From Ignavibacteriales bacterium (GTDB lineage: Bacteria > Bacteroidota > Ignavibacteria > Ignavibacteriales > Ignavibacteriaceae), in contig JAGUYG010000020.1 of NCBI GenBank assembly GCA_020061465.1, forward strand, positions 100,734 through 164,733: 64,000 bases of DNA, written 5' to 3'. Each line of letters begins with the position of its first letter. The first letter of the stretch is position 1. Below are positions 9,689 through 18,322 of this stretch, piece after piece. The position numbers and the translations under genes are program-made. The notes below the pieces were generated by a model, which did not search any database, was not told where the DNA came from, and saw only the letters and a program-made list of their open reading frames with translations.

Positions 9689-10297
9689 ATGAAATTATTT
9701 AGTTTATATTTATTGATTTTTTTAATAAGCGGCAGCATGATCACGGCTTCCGCACAACAACAAGCTAATGAAAAACTTTCGAAACAGGAAATTGTTTCGG
9801 CAGCAAGGAGTGACAAAAGCTTTTGGGATGTTGACCTTACCGGTAGAAAATTGAACGCTGTTATTTACTCGGCTTTCGTACCGGGATCCGGGCAAACCTA
9901 TTTGGGACATGAGCTGAAAGGCGCAGCAATTTCGCTTACCTTTTATGCGGCGGCTATTACTGCAGTAATTGCTCATAATAATTTTTTAGCCCGCGAGGAT
10001 AGAATAAAAGTTTTGACCAAATCGTACAATGAAACACGTGATTTTACCAAAGCCGATCAACTTTGGCGAGAAATTCTTAACGAAGCGAATAACAGAATAC
10101 ACGATTACGACCGCCGGAAAATTTTCGGGTATGCGGCTGCCGGTTTATGGCTGCTAAATGTATTTGATATATTCTTTTTAAGCGATGACTTAGGAGCGCA
10201 CGTTTTCTCAATGAAGGATGATAACAATCCCGTGCAATTAAATTTAGCACTAGATGAGAATTTTTCAGGTATTGCTCTTAAATTTTATCTACCATAA
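9689..10297 (+). CDS. DUF5683-type membrane protein
   Basis: About 202 residues from the ATG at 9689. An upstream in-frame start at 9635 would overlap the previous gene by 38 bases and lacks the signal peptide at the very N-terminus, so I reject it. It begins with a signal peptide (KLFSLYLLIFLISGS... ending near ASAQQ). A conserved block follows (AVIYSAFVPGSGQTYLGHEL) with a hydrophobic segment (AAISLTFYAAAITAVIA) and a second one near residue 145 (FGYAAAGLWLLNVFDIFFL). This SxxxPGxGQxYxG pattern is typical of DUF5683 proteins of Bacteroidota. Function unknown; seventh gene of the envelope operon. Confidence 0.75.
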   Translation: MKLFSLYLLIFLISGSMITASAQQQANEKLSKQEIVSAARSDKSFWDVDLTGRKLNAVIYSAFVPGSGQTYLGHELKGAAISLTFYAAAITAVIAHNNFLAREDRIKVLTKSYNETRDFTKADQLWREILNEANNRIHDYDRRKIFGYAAAGLWLLNVFDIFFLSDDLGAHVFSMKDDNNPVQLNLALDENFSGIALKFYLP

Positions 10298-10303
10298 ATT
10301 AAG

Positions 10304-10711
10304 ATGAAAATGAAAATAAAATTTTATATAGCAGTCTTGATGGCTATTCTAATCTTATCCAGTTGCAATGAACCGGAAACGCTTCCGACCGCCACGCATT
10401 ATACAAGAGTTCCGCGTCCCGAGAGTTTAACCTCGGTTGTGGATACAACGGTTACGGGCAAGTATAGGGTCATGGTAAGCTGGCAGGTTCAATCTATGGA
10501 TAATGTTAAAGATTTTAATTTGTTAAGAACTTTCGATAATCCGGCTGATTTTACAACAGTAGCACTCAATTATACCAATACCACTTATGTGGATTCATCG
10601 ATGAAATCATTTATCGATACGCTGTTGGTTTTTTATTATGTTACGGCTAAAGGTAAAGATAATTTTATAGGACAAAATTCTGATACGTTAAAAGTTACAA
10701 TTATTAATTAA
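10304..10711 (+). CDS. Small lipoprotein with fibronectin type III-like fold
   Basis: A 135-residue lipoprotein: signal peptide ending in the lipobox LILSSC, then one beta-sandwich-like domain with the spacing of a fibronectin type III module (RVMVSWQVQSMDNVKDFNLLRT ... YVDSSM ... FYYVTAKGKDN). It begins 6 bases after the DUF5683 gene and closes the operon. The next gene, after 26 bases, has its own strong ribosome site. Role unknown; probably an envelope accessory. Confidence 0.7.
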   Translation: MKMKIKFYIAVLMAILILSSCNEPETLPTATHYTRVPRPESLTSVVDTTVTGKYRVMVSWQVQSMDNVKDFNLLRTFDNPADFTTVALNYTNTTYVDSSMKSFIDTLLVFYYVTAKGKDNFIGQNSDTLKVTIIN

Positions 10712-10737
10712 TTCATAATTCAATCTTAGGAGGCAAA

Positions 10738-13464
10738 ATGATGAAAAGGTACTTTTTTTATTTGTGCCTTGCTGCCGGATTGCTTATCATTTCCGGTAAT
10801 GCAAATGCCCAGCAAGTACTTGACAGTGCAAATGTGATTTATATAGATAACACTTCGGATAACAGAATTACCCCGGGAATCGGTTCCTTTATGGATGACC
10901 CGCAATACAAAGAATTTCCTCAAACACAAATTGCACCGGGAACTACCGATATTTACGGCTGGTGGACAAACAACGGTTCTTTCTGGTTGGGTGGAAACAG
11001 CCGTAGGGCAAGCTACTACGGTTCGGGTAATAATACCGGTGCACATGCGCATTGGTACTGTTCAGTGCAAGAGAGCGGATATTATATGGTTTATCATAAT
11101 ATGTGGGCAGGCAATGCCACTTCAGATGCTTATGTAACTTTCACTCGTTTTGGTGAAGCTGCTGCTGCCGATAGTTTTCGTTATAACATGCAGCATAATA
11201 ATACTCCAGAGGATTTACCAAGCTGGTATCCATTAGGTATGATTTTTATTTTTGCGGGCGATAGCGCTTTAACCGTTGAAATTGGTTTGGATTCGCTTGG
11301 TTCAAATACTCTTCGAGCGGATGCTATTGCTTTAGTAAAAAGCTCAGAGTCCGGACCTGATCTGGAGTTTGGGGCAAGAAGATTTACACGTACTGTAATT
11401 GATCCGAATACCCTCGATACATTAGTAGCTCAAAGTTTTTACAAAGAGCGTGCACCCTTCCCATTTCAACCGACGGATTTTAACGGAGAAAATTTTACGG
11501 AAAGAAAACTGACTCTCTATAATATAGGCGGTTCTACACTTACAGTTTCGGGATTTGAAACTCAAACTAACCGATTTTATGTAGCAACGCCCGCTCCGTT
11601 CACAATTCCCTCAGGTGGTAAAACGCAAATTGCAGTAAGATTTGACCCGAAGGGTGAAGAAATAACCTACGATACTCTGTATATACTAAGCGATGATCCT
11701 AATGAACCTGCGGCATGGCTTCCATTAAGAGGCGAAGGTATAAATTATAATTTTATTATGAATGCGAGTATGGATGGCTCCGAACCGCATTGGAATATTG
11801 AGGGAGGGGTATTTGAGAAATTAGGTGCTGGATGGGCTCCGTCAACAGCCTCAAAGTTTGTTTATCCGATTCCTGACGGAAATAAGCATAGTATCGTAAT
11901 GGTGAACGGTCCACAATTAGAGGCTGCAGCGATTTATCGCTTCCAAATTCCCGATGAACTTTATGGAAATTATTATTTAGAGCACTCCGGACCGACTACG
12001 AGTAATGCCGCAATAAGCGCTACGGTAGAAGTAGTTACTCCATTCATCTCAGATACAATGAGAGTTACGGGTTTTGACCAAAATCAGACAGGAGCGGTAA
12101 CCTGGAGCAGAATAGGTGGAAACAGAATATTCCCGCTTAACGGCGGCGGTGAAACAGTAGTTAAATATACTAATCCCGGTGCAGGCTTACTTAGAGCTGA
12201 TTTATTGAGAGCACGAAAAATTCCGATTGCACCGGATATCAGTACCAACCGCGATCCTCAACGAATAGTTAACTTCGGATCTGTTTCGATTTACGACTCT
12301 ATAAGATTAAATGAATTTAACTATCAAAGAAATTTAATTATCGGTTCGACCGGTGAGACTCCCGTAATAATCGATTCGATCGTCATATCCCAGGGAGTTC
12401 TATTTCAGATAGATAACATGCCTTCGATGCCGCTTACCCTTCCGGCAATCGACGGTACATTCAATATGCTTATTTCCTTCTTGCCCGATTTCATAACTAT
12501 TTATACCGATACTATACGAATATATTCCAATGATCCCAATGAACCGATGATTTCCATACTCTTAAGCGGGCAGGGAGTAGGAACAGGTATTACCGTTGAC
12601 GATGAGGACCCTTCAACTTACATCTTTCCCGAAGTTTTAACCTGGACAGGCGGTCCGGATCCTGAAAACATGGATAAGTGGTACCGCATTAGCGGACAGG
12701 GCGGTATTAATCAAACTAGACTGTTAACTTACATTTACTTCAATCCGCCGGATGGCATGGAGCGTGTCGAATGGTTCCCGTATATTCCGTTTAGACCTAC
12801 GAGCACAATTAATGAAGTTGACAGCTTTGATGTATTCGTTCAAATTCCGGTTAGTTCGCCAAATAGTACTCCGGCTGCCAAATATTTAATTAAGCACTAT
12901 GAAGGCGTGGACACAGTTGTTATTTCGCAGCTTAATCGTACGCTGAATCAAGGAAAAATTCCTCTTGGAAGATATAAATTCTTGAGAGGAGGACAGGATT
13001 ATCCGGGAAGCGGTACCATTTTCGGTTCGGTTGAGCTGGTGAATGATACAGCATTAGTATCTCTTTTTTATCAAGATAGTCTTGTAAATACTGCCCGGCA
13101 GGATTCATTCCTTTTACGGGCGGATGCATTAATCTTAGAGCAAGCTTCAAACGTAGTTTCTGTTACCGAACCTACGCTTATCCCGATGGAATTTAATCTC
13201 AGCCAGAATTATCCGAATCCGTTTAATCCTACAACACAGATTAAATTCTCAATTCCTGTTACGTCGGCAGTTGAGTTGAAAATCTTCGACATATTAGGAA
13301 GGGAAGTAGCTACACTGCTTAAGGGTGAGCACAATCCGGGAGTGTATACTGTAGAGTGGAACGGAAGGAACAATTATGGAGCGCCGGTATCTTCCGGAAT
13401 GTATATATATAGAATTACTGCTGGCAAGTTCGTGCAATCAAAGAAGATGATGATGGTGAAGTAG
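10738..13464 (+). CDS. Type IX-secreted surface protein with golvesin-like and Hydin-like modules
   Basis: A 908-residue secreted protein with a signal peptide (to about residue 24, NANAQQ). A golvesin/xanthan-lyase-like beta domain follows (25-205, starting VIYIDNTSDN). Residues 230-335 form an ASPM-SPD2-Hydin-like 'choice-of-anchor D' repeat (FDPKGEE... SDDPNEPAAWLPLRGEG). A second golvesin-like domain, a second Hydin-like repeat (505-620) and a third beta domain follow. The C-terminus (about 825-908) is a Por secretion system type A sorting domain (NYPNPFNPTTQIKFSIP, then ILGREVATL, GMYIYRITAGKF). The start has a good ribosome site (AGGAGG, spacing about 6). It is the first of two tandem paralogues. 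Probably a surface or matrix protein; ligand unknown. Confidence 0.85.
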   Translation: MMKRYFFYLCLAAGLLIISGNANAQQVLDSANVIYIDNTSDNRITPGIGSFMDDPQYKEFPQTQIAPGTTDIYGWWTNNGSFWLGGNSRRASYYGSGNNTGAHAHWYCSVQESGYYMVYHNMWAGNATSDAYVTFTRFGEAAAADSFRYNMQHNNTPEDLPSWYPLGMIFIFAGDSALTVEIGLDSLGSNTLRADAIALVKSSESGPDLEFGARRFTRTVIDPNTLDTLVAQSFYKERAPFPFQPTDFNGENFTERKLTLYNIGGSTLTVSGFETQTNRFYVATPAPFTIPSGGKTQIAVRFDPKGEEITYDTLYILSDDPNEPAAWLPLRGEGINYNFIMNASMDGSEPHWNIEGGVFEKLGAGWAPSTASKFVYPIPDGNKHSIVMVNGPQLEAAAIYRFQIPDELYGNYYLEHSGPTTSNAAISATVEVVTPFISDTMRVTGFDQNQTGAVTWSRIGGNRIFPLNGGGETVVKYTNPGAGLLRADLLRARKIPIAPDISTNRDPQRIVNFGSVSIYDSIRLNEFNYQRNLIIGSTGETPVIIDSIVISQGVLFQIDNMPSMPLTLPAIDGTFNMLISFLPDFITIYTDTIRIYSNDPNEPMISILLSGQGVGTGITVDDEDPSTYIFPEVLTWTGGPDPENMDKWYRISGQGGINQTRLLTYIYFNPPDGMERVEWFPYIPFRPTSTINEVDSFDVFVQIPVSSPNSTPAAKYLIKHYEGVDTVVISQLNRTLNQGKIPLGRYKFLRGGQDYPGSGTIFGSVELVNDTALVSLFYQDSLVNTARQDSFLLRADALILEQASNVVSVTEPTLIPMEFNLSQNYPNPFNPTTQIKFSIPVTSAVELKIFDILGREVATLLKGEHNPGVYTVEWNGRNNYGAPVSSGMYIYRITAGKFVQSKKMMMVK

Positions 13465-13500
13465 GGAGGCAGAGGTTTGTTTTCAATATAATTATGCTAA

Positions 13501-13546
13501 ACCTCCGATGTTACTCGAGACAAACCGGTATGCAAACATCGGAGGT
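13501..13546. repeat. Inverted repeat with CCTCCGATGTT arms
   Basis: Arms 13501-13512 and 13535-13546 are perfect 12-base complements (ACCTCCGATGTT / AACATCGGAGGT) with a 22-base loop. There is no T-run after it. It shares the CCTCCG...CGGAGG tip with other intergenic hairpins at 13592, 16678 and 19905, so it looks like one member of a dispersed palindromic family. Confidence 0.6.
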
Positions 13547-13591
13547 CGCTCTGCTGATTTGAGATTTATCGTATTCTATGAATCGGCAAGT

Positions 13592-13632
13592 AACCTCCAA
13601 CGTCCAAGGCAGCGACGTTGGAGGTTTTTTAT
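13592..13632 (+). terminator. Rho-independent terminator-like hairpin
   Basis: A perfect 13-base stem (13592-13604 with 13614-13626, AACCTCCAACGTC) with a 9-base loop is followed directly by TTTTTT. It lies about 130 bases downstream of the first type IX-secreted gene and is the most terminator-like structure in this 400-base gap. The rest of the gap (13633-13867) is AT-rich and probably holds the promoter of the next gene; I see no clear motif. Confidence 0.65.
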
Positions 13633-13867
13633 TGTAGGTCGAATTTCAATTCGACCAACCAAAATATTGCGAGTATGCTCTGCGTGTAGAAATCATGAAT
13701 TCCTAAATTGCTCATTGTTCGCAGAAGGCAATGTTTTCGATTACATAAAAAACTTAAATTCAAAGTCAACAAAAATATTTACAAAAAATAATTCTTGATT
13801 TTATGATTCTGCTTAATCTATGTTAGATTAAAATTTTGGTAGGATATTAGCTTAAGAAAGGTTAACA

Positions 13868-16639
13868 ATGAACAATAAAATTTACAGAATGGTTTTATCT
13901 CTATTTATTATTTTGTTGTCATCAGTTCCAATAGCTGCACAGCAGATTATTGAGAGCGTAGATGTTATATATGTTGACAACACCTCCGATAATAATATTA
14001 GTCTTTCGATCGGTACATTTATGAATGACCCGCATTATAGGGAATTTCCGCAAACACAAATTGATCCGGGCACACCTGATATTTATGGCTGGTGGTCAAG
14101 CACATCTGTAACGGTTTGGCATGGCGTTCCTGCAAGACGGGCAAGCCGTTATAGTTCGGGAAATAATGCAGGCGCTCATGCACATTTTTATTGCACGGTT
14201 CCTGCAACCGATCATTATTTAGTTTATTATCACATGTATCCAACCGGCAATGTAACAACTAATGCTTATGTTACTTTTACTCGATTTGGTGAAAACGCCC
14301 CCGCCGACAGTTTCAGACACAACATGCAGCTTAACGGTACACCGGAAGGCAGAGGTTCGTGGTATCCACTCGGAATAATTGAGTTGTTTCAAGGAGACAG
14401 CGCGCTAACCGTTGATGTCGGTATTGATTCTTTAGGTGGCAATACTCTCGTTACTGATGGAGTCGCGCTAATAAGAAGCCGTCAGCAAGGACCCGACTTA
14501 GAATTCGGTGCACGGAGGCTGACACGAATTTACATTGACCCGCTTACTCTCGATACCGTCTTTAACGATAATTTCTACAATGAGAGAGCAGGCATCACCT
14601 TCATTCCTACAACCTTTAAAGGTGGGGGATTCACAGACCGAAAGTATGCACTTTATAATTTAGGCAGTGCTCCATTAACTGTATCCGGTTTCTCAACTCA
14701 AACAACAAGGTTCACGGTTACTACCGATGTTCCTTTCGTAATTCCGCAGGGCGGTAAGAAGGAAATAATTATTAGCTTCAGTCCAAAGGGAGAAGAAGTA
14801 ACTGTTGATACACTCACCATATTCAGCGATGATCCGAATGAACCGGAAGCATATTTGCATTTAGTAGGCGAAGGTATAAATTATAACTTTATATTGAATG
14901 CGAGTCTTGACGGCTCAGAACCTCATTTCAACATTGAAGGAGCTACATTCGAAACCATCAGCGCAAATTGGGCTGCCTCAACTGCCTCACCGTTTGTTTT
15001 TCCGATTCCTGAAGGAAATAAGAAGAGCGTTGTAAACCTAAGCGGGGATCAAACACAAGCATTCGCCATTTACCGCTTCACTCTGCCCGAAGCCGCGTAT
15101 GGAAGTTATTATATTGAATACGGCGGACCCTACTCGGCAAATGCCGCGGTGAACGCAACCATAGAAGTGGTAACACCGTTCATTTCAGATACGCAGCGTG
15201 TTTTCGGCTTTAATCAGAATTTAGAATTCGGCGGACCCCAGTGGAGCCGGATAGGAGGGAATCGAGTCTTCCAGCTAAACGGCGGTGGTGAATCGGTAGT
15301 GAAATTTGGTAATCCCGGAGTGCCTCATTTAAGAGCAGACTTATTAAGAGTTCGGTCGGTACCATTAGCGCCCGATATAAGTACAAGTCTCGGTACACAA
15401 AGAATTTTAAATTTCGGTTCGGTATCAATTTACGATTCAATCCGCTTAGCTGAATTTAATTATGAACGCAACTTTACAATTGGTTCCAACGGAGAGCAGC
15501 CGCTGATAATCGATACTATGTATTTAACTAGCGGAACGTTATTTAAAATAGAAAATATACCAACGTTTCCATTGAGCCTTCCCTCTATTGACGGCGAGTT
15601 CAATGTTATCGTTTCTTTCCATCCAAACAACATTGCAGTGTTTACGGATACATTATATATCAAATCGAATGACCCGCAGGACCCCCTGATTTTTGTTAGA
15701 TTAACCGGACAGGGTGTGGGTACCGGAATCACTGTTGATGACGAAGACCTAAGCACATTTATTTATCCCGAAGTTATTGATTATACCGGTGAGGCACCTG
15801 ACCCTGCTGATGAACATAAATGGTTCAGAGTTAGAGGAAGTGGAATAAATTCAACAAGGTTATTCACTTATATTTATAACACTCCCGAAGAAGGAATTAA
15901 GCGGGTAGAGTGGTTTCCTAACTTCCCGTTCAAGCCCGAAAGCCATATCAACGAACCTGACAGCTTCAATGTTTATATAACCTCGCCCGTTGGTTCATCG
16001 AACAGCACTCCAACCGCAAAATATTTGGTAAAGCATTACAGCGGAGTTGATACTCTAATTGTTAATCAAAACTCAACTGCATTCGGTGGAAATGTGGGCG
16101 CAAGCGGCAGGGTGCTTCTGGGCAAATATTTCTTTGTACGAGGCGGGCAGGATTCACCCGGCAGCGGGACTGTTTTCGGTTCAGTCGAACTGATCAATGA
16201 CACAGCACTCGTAAGTGCGTTCTACAAAGACAGCATCTCCAACACTGCAAGAGACAGAGGGCATGTTCTCCGTGCCGATGCTCTGGTAGTTGAACAAATA
16301 GGAGGAGTTGTAAGTATAGTTGAACCTACTTTAGTTCCTGCTGGTTTTAATCTCAGTCAGAATTTCCCGAATCCCTTCAATCCAACGACGCAAATTCGAT
16401 TTGCACTTCCGGTTACCGCACAGGTGGAATTGAAGATTTATGATATTCTCGGAAGGGAAATTACTGCCTTATTAAAAGAAGAGTATCATGCCGGGGTACA
16501 CACCGTCGAATGGAATGGGAAAAATGATTTTGGTTCATCTGTATCTTCCGGAATGTACATTTATAGAATCACAGCAACGCCAATTGGCGGGCAGGCAGAA
16601 AAGTTTGTGCAGTCGAAGAAAATGTTGCTTCTGAAATAA
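13868..16639 (+). CDS. Type IX-secreted surface protein, tandem paralogue
   Basis: 923 residues with the same domain order as its upstream neighbour: signal peptide (to about residue 25, AAQQ), golvesin-like domain (VIYVDNTSDNN), Hydin-like repeat (FSPKGEEVTVDTL, SDDPNEPEAYLHLVGEG), a second set of both, and a C-terminal type A sorting domain (NFPNPFNPTTQIRFALP, ILGREITALL, GMYIYRITATPIGG). Many blocks are near-identical between the two proteins, so they arose by tandem duplication. It differs by a few insertions, for example a Ser/Gly loop near residue 740 and a longer final strand. Probably secreted across the outer membrane and attached to the surface. Confidence 0.85.
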   Translation: MNNKIYRMVLSLFIILLSSVPIAAQQIIESVDVIYVDNTSDNNISLSIGTFMNDPHYREFPQTQIDPGTPDIYGWWSSTSVTVWHGVPARRASRYSSGNNAGAHAHFYCTVPATDHYLVYYHMYPTGNVTTNAYVTFTRFGENAPADSFRHNMQLNGTPEGRGSWYPLGIIELFQGDSALTVDVGIDSLGGNTLVTDGVALIRSRQQGPDLEFGARRLTRIYIDPLTLDTVFNDNFYNERAGITFIPTTFKGGGFTDRKYALYNLGSAPLTVSGFSTQTTRFTVTTDVPFVIPQGGKKEIIISFSPKGEEVTVDTLTIFSDDPNEPEAYLHLVGEGINYNFILNASLDGSEPHFNIEGATFETISANWAASTASPFVFPIPEGNKKSVVNLSGDQTQAFAIYRFTLPEAAYGSYYIEYGGPYSANAAVNATIEVVTPFISDTQRVFGFNQNLEFGGPQWSRIGGNRVFQLNGGGESVVKFGNPGVPHLRADLLRVRSVPLAPDISTSLGTQRILNFGSVSIYDSIRLAEFNYERNFTIGSNGEQPLIIDTMYLTSGTLFKIENIPTFPLSLPSIDGEFNVIVSFHPNNIAVFTDTLYIKSNDPQDPLIFVRLTGQGVGTGITVDDEDLSTFIYPEVIDYTGEAPDPADEHKWFRVRGSGINSTRLFTYIYNTPEEGIKRVEWFPNFPFKPESHINEPDSFNVYITSPVGSSNSTPTAKYLVKHYSGVDTLIVNQNSTAFGGNVGASGRVLLGKYFFVRGGQDSPGSGTVFGSVELINDTALVSAFYKDSISNTARDRGHVLRADALVVEQIGGVVSIVEPTLVPAGFNLSQNFPNPFNPTTQIRFALPVTAQVELKIYDILGREITALLKEEYHAGVHTVEWNGKNDFGSSVSSGMYIYRITATPIGGQAEKFVQSKKMLLLK

Positions 16640-16677
16640 GAAGTTAGAGGTCAGTAGTCAGCAGTAATGTTGTTATA

Positions 16678-16733
16678 AACCTCCGAGGTTAGTGCTATCG
16701 TTTTTACGATGTGAAAACCCCGGAGGTTTTATA
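16678..16733 (+). terminator. Terminator-like hairpin of the CCTCCG palindrome family
   Basis: Arms 16678-16686 (AAACCTCCG) and 16721-16729 (CGGAGGTTT) pair, with an inner small stem (ATCG/CGAT) and a downstream TTTTA. Located 39 bases after the stop of the second type IX-secreted gene. It could end that transcript; the tip sequence is shared with the hairpins near 13.5 kb and 19.9 kb. Confidence 0.5.
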
Positions 16734-16737
16734 CTCA

Positions 16738-16775
16738 AGCCGACTTGTCCGCCGAAGCTTTAAGCGAAGGCGGAT
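16738..16775. repeat. Palindromic repeat, CTTGTCCGCCGAAGC type
   Basis: A 38-base palindromic element (GCCGACTTGTCCGCCGAAGC... ending AAGGCGGAT) with CCGCC/GGCGG arms around a TTAA centre. Related sequences occur inside decayed genes at about 59.85, 60.39 and 61.70 kb. It marks a dispersed palindromic repeat family of this genome. The following stretch (16776-16939) has no recognisable gene. Confidence 0.55.
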
Positions 16776-16939
16776 AATTATTAAAAAACTTTTTTATTAG
16801 AACTACTTTTGGCGTAGCCATCCCTTCGGGAGAACAAGAAACTATAAACGGAGCTACAAACTAAAAAATTGCACAAAAGCCGAATGCGAAAAAAGCAGTT
16901 AGCATGAACCGCTGGTTGCACTAAGTCGCTTGCGGCTTA

Positions 16940-16996
16940 GTCCAACACAGGATTATGCCTCAGTGCATTTCGGCATGAATCCCTGTAACGTTATAC
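16940..16996 (-). other. attC site of integron-like cassette B
   Basis: Read on the minus strand, this 57-base site has all attC parts. R'' is GTATAAC at the start and R' is GTTGGAC at the end, which fits GTTRRRY. Between them, ACAGGGATTCATGCC pairs with GGCATAATCCTGT, leaving two unpaired bases as in L''/L' boxes. It directly follows the stop codon of the minus-strand gene ending at 17002. R'' and its flank (16990-17002) are a perfect 13-base inverted match to the cassette start at 18083-18095, as expected if the cassette inserted as a circle. Confidence 0.8.
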
Positions 16997-17001
16997 ATTT
17001 T

Positions 17002-18075
17002 TTATTTCCATTTATCCCAGAATCGTTTTGATATTTTATAAATATATTCTTCGATTTCATAAAAAATGATTTTTGCATTTTCATCTGCTAATTTCTTTTG
17101 CATAAAACCTTGGGCAAAACTCATTTGCAACATTGACAATTCTTGCGTTTCAACGTATTCGATTCTATTATTTTCTAATTTGAAAGCCGTTACATCACTT
17201 TTTCTATTTATATCAAAAATTTTGGATTTATCTGAATGAATGAAAGCGTTTCTTATATAATCTTTTATATGAAATAGATGTTTACGTTCTTCATCATCAA
17301 TAAATTTTTCATCGTGCAAAGCAACAATAAGATGATAAAGTTGTAGGTCTCCATATTTCTCTTCTGCTTTTAAACTTGCTTCGCTTAATAATGAAAAATT
17401 AGCTCCTTGTTGAGTTTTTCTAATTTCTTGTTCATAATTATTTTTTAAAACAGTTTTTAGACATTCTTCGAGAGTTACTCCAAGCATAACAATTGCTGTA
17501 AGTGAAAGTTCACAAGCTAATGCACGACGTGTTTCCCACAATTTGATATCAATATCGTGAAACTTAGTTGTGCGATGGCATTTTAGGAATAATTCATTTT
17601 CTTTAATACTTTTTGTTGTGTTATTTATAATTTGCTCAATATCAATGTCAATATCATAAAGTTTATCCTTTGTGTTTTCTAGAATTTTTGAATAGTATTT
17701 TTCTAAATTCAACAAAGTATCTTCTATTTTAATTACATCAAAATATTTTACGGAAATTAAGCTCGTATAATCTTGTTCTGGTATTTTTATTAACTTATTC
17801 TTATAAGAATTTACAATTTTATTAATTACATCATAAATAATTCTATAGTTTAATTCCGTTTGATAAATGCCAAAAAATCTTAAGAATATAATAATCCCTA
17901 CTTCTTCTTTCTTTGGGCTATAATAAGTTATTCTTATCCCTTCATAGACTTTTGATTCAGCAAAAAGATTATTAATCTCACTTGTAATGCACTGTTTTAT
18001 AAAATTGTAAAAATCGAGATTATCTGATTTATTAATTTTATTTAAATGGAAAATTATATTTGAGACAGCAAACAT
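17002..18075 (-). CDS. Cassette-borne protein with HEPN-like C-terminal region
   Basis: A 357-residue, Lys/Ile/Asn-rich protein. I do not recognise the N-terminal 160 residues. The C-terminal part is all-helical (ALACELSLTAIVMLGVTLEECL, then YGDLQLYHLIVALHDEKFI) and ends in RNAFIH, an R-x4-H motif placed after a helix like the active site of HEPN ribonucleases. The start lies 14 bases downstream of a cassette boundary (GTTATAC), and an attC follows the stop, so it is an integron-like gene cassette. Base composition is more AT-rich than neighbours. A defence or toxin-like RNase role is possible but inferred only from the motif and context. Confidence 0.7.
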   Translation of the reverse strand: MFAVSNIIFHLNKINKSDNLDFYNFIKQCITSEINNLFAESKVYEGIRITYYSPKKEEVGIIIFLRFFGIYQTELNYRIIYDVINKIVNSYKNKLIKIPEQDYTSLISVKYFDVIKIEDTLLNLEKYYSKILENTKDKLYDIDIDIEQIINNTTKSIKENELFLKCHRTTKFHDIDIKLWETRRALACELSLTAIVMLGVTLEECLKTVLKNNYEQEIRKTQQGANFSLLSEASLKAEEKYGDLQLYHLIVALHDEKFIDDEERKHLFHIKDYIRNAFIHSDKSKIFDINRKSDVTAFKLENNRIEYVETQELSMLQMSFAQGFMQKKLADENAKIIFYEIEEYIYKISKRFWDKWK

Positions 18076-18088
18076 CTATTTGAAAAAT

Positions 18089-18307
18089 GTATAACGGCGT
18101 TGCAAATAACCCGCCGCCCTGAACTGCAATTTTTTTTTATTATTAAAAATATTTAGAACTGTAGCCTTGCTTATCTTTTCTCGCAAGCAAGGCGGAACAA
18201 ACTTACATACATAAACAAATTTAAAGAGCAACTTACATAAAACACAAAACTAAAGAACAGCACTCAACCCGCTTGACCACGCGGGCGGGTTGATTTGCTG
18301 GTTATAT
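18089..18307 (-). other. attC site between cassettes A and B
   Basis: On the minus strand this 219-base site begins with R'' (ATATAAC, 18307-18301) and L'' (GCAAATCAACCCGCC) and ends with L' (GGCGGGTTATTTGC) and R' (GTTATAC, 18095-18089). The stem GCAAAT-AACCCGCC pairs with one unpaired base, the extrahelical base that gives attC its polarity. The loop contains a second hairpin (GCCTTGCTT / AAGCAAGGC, 18162-18194). It is long for an attC but within the range of large variable-terminal-structure sites. Confidence 0.8.
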
Positions 18308-18322
18308 CTCAAGCAATTCATT

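Noticed and set aside
13508..13798. A 96-codon open frame between the two secreted-protein genes
   Set aside because: It is made of the two hairpins and AT-rich intergenic sequence, has no ribosome site and no recognisable protein features.
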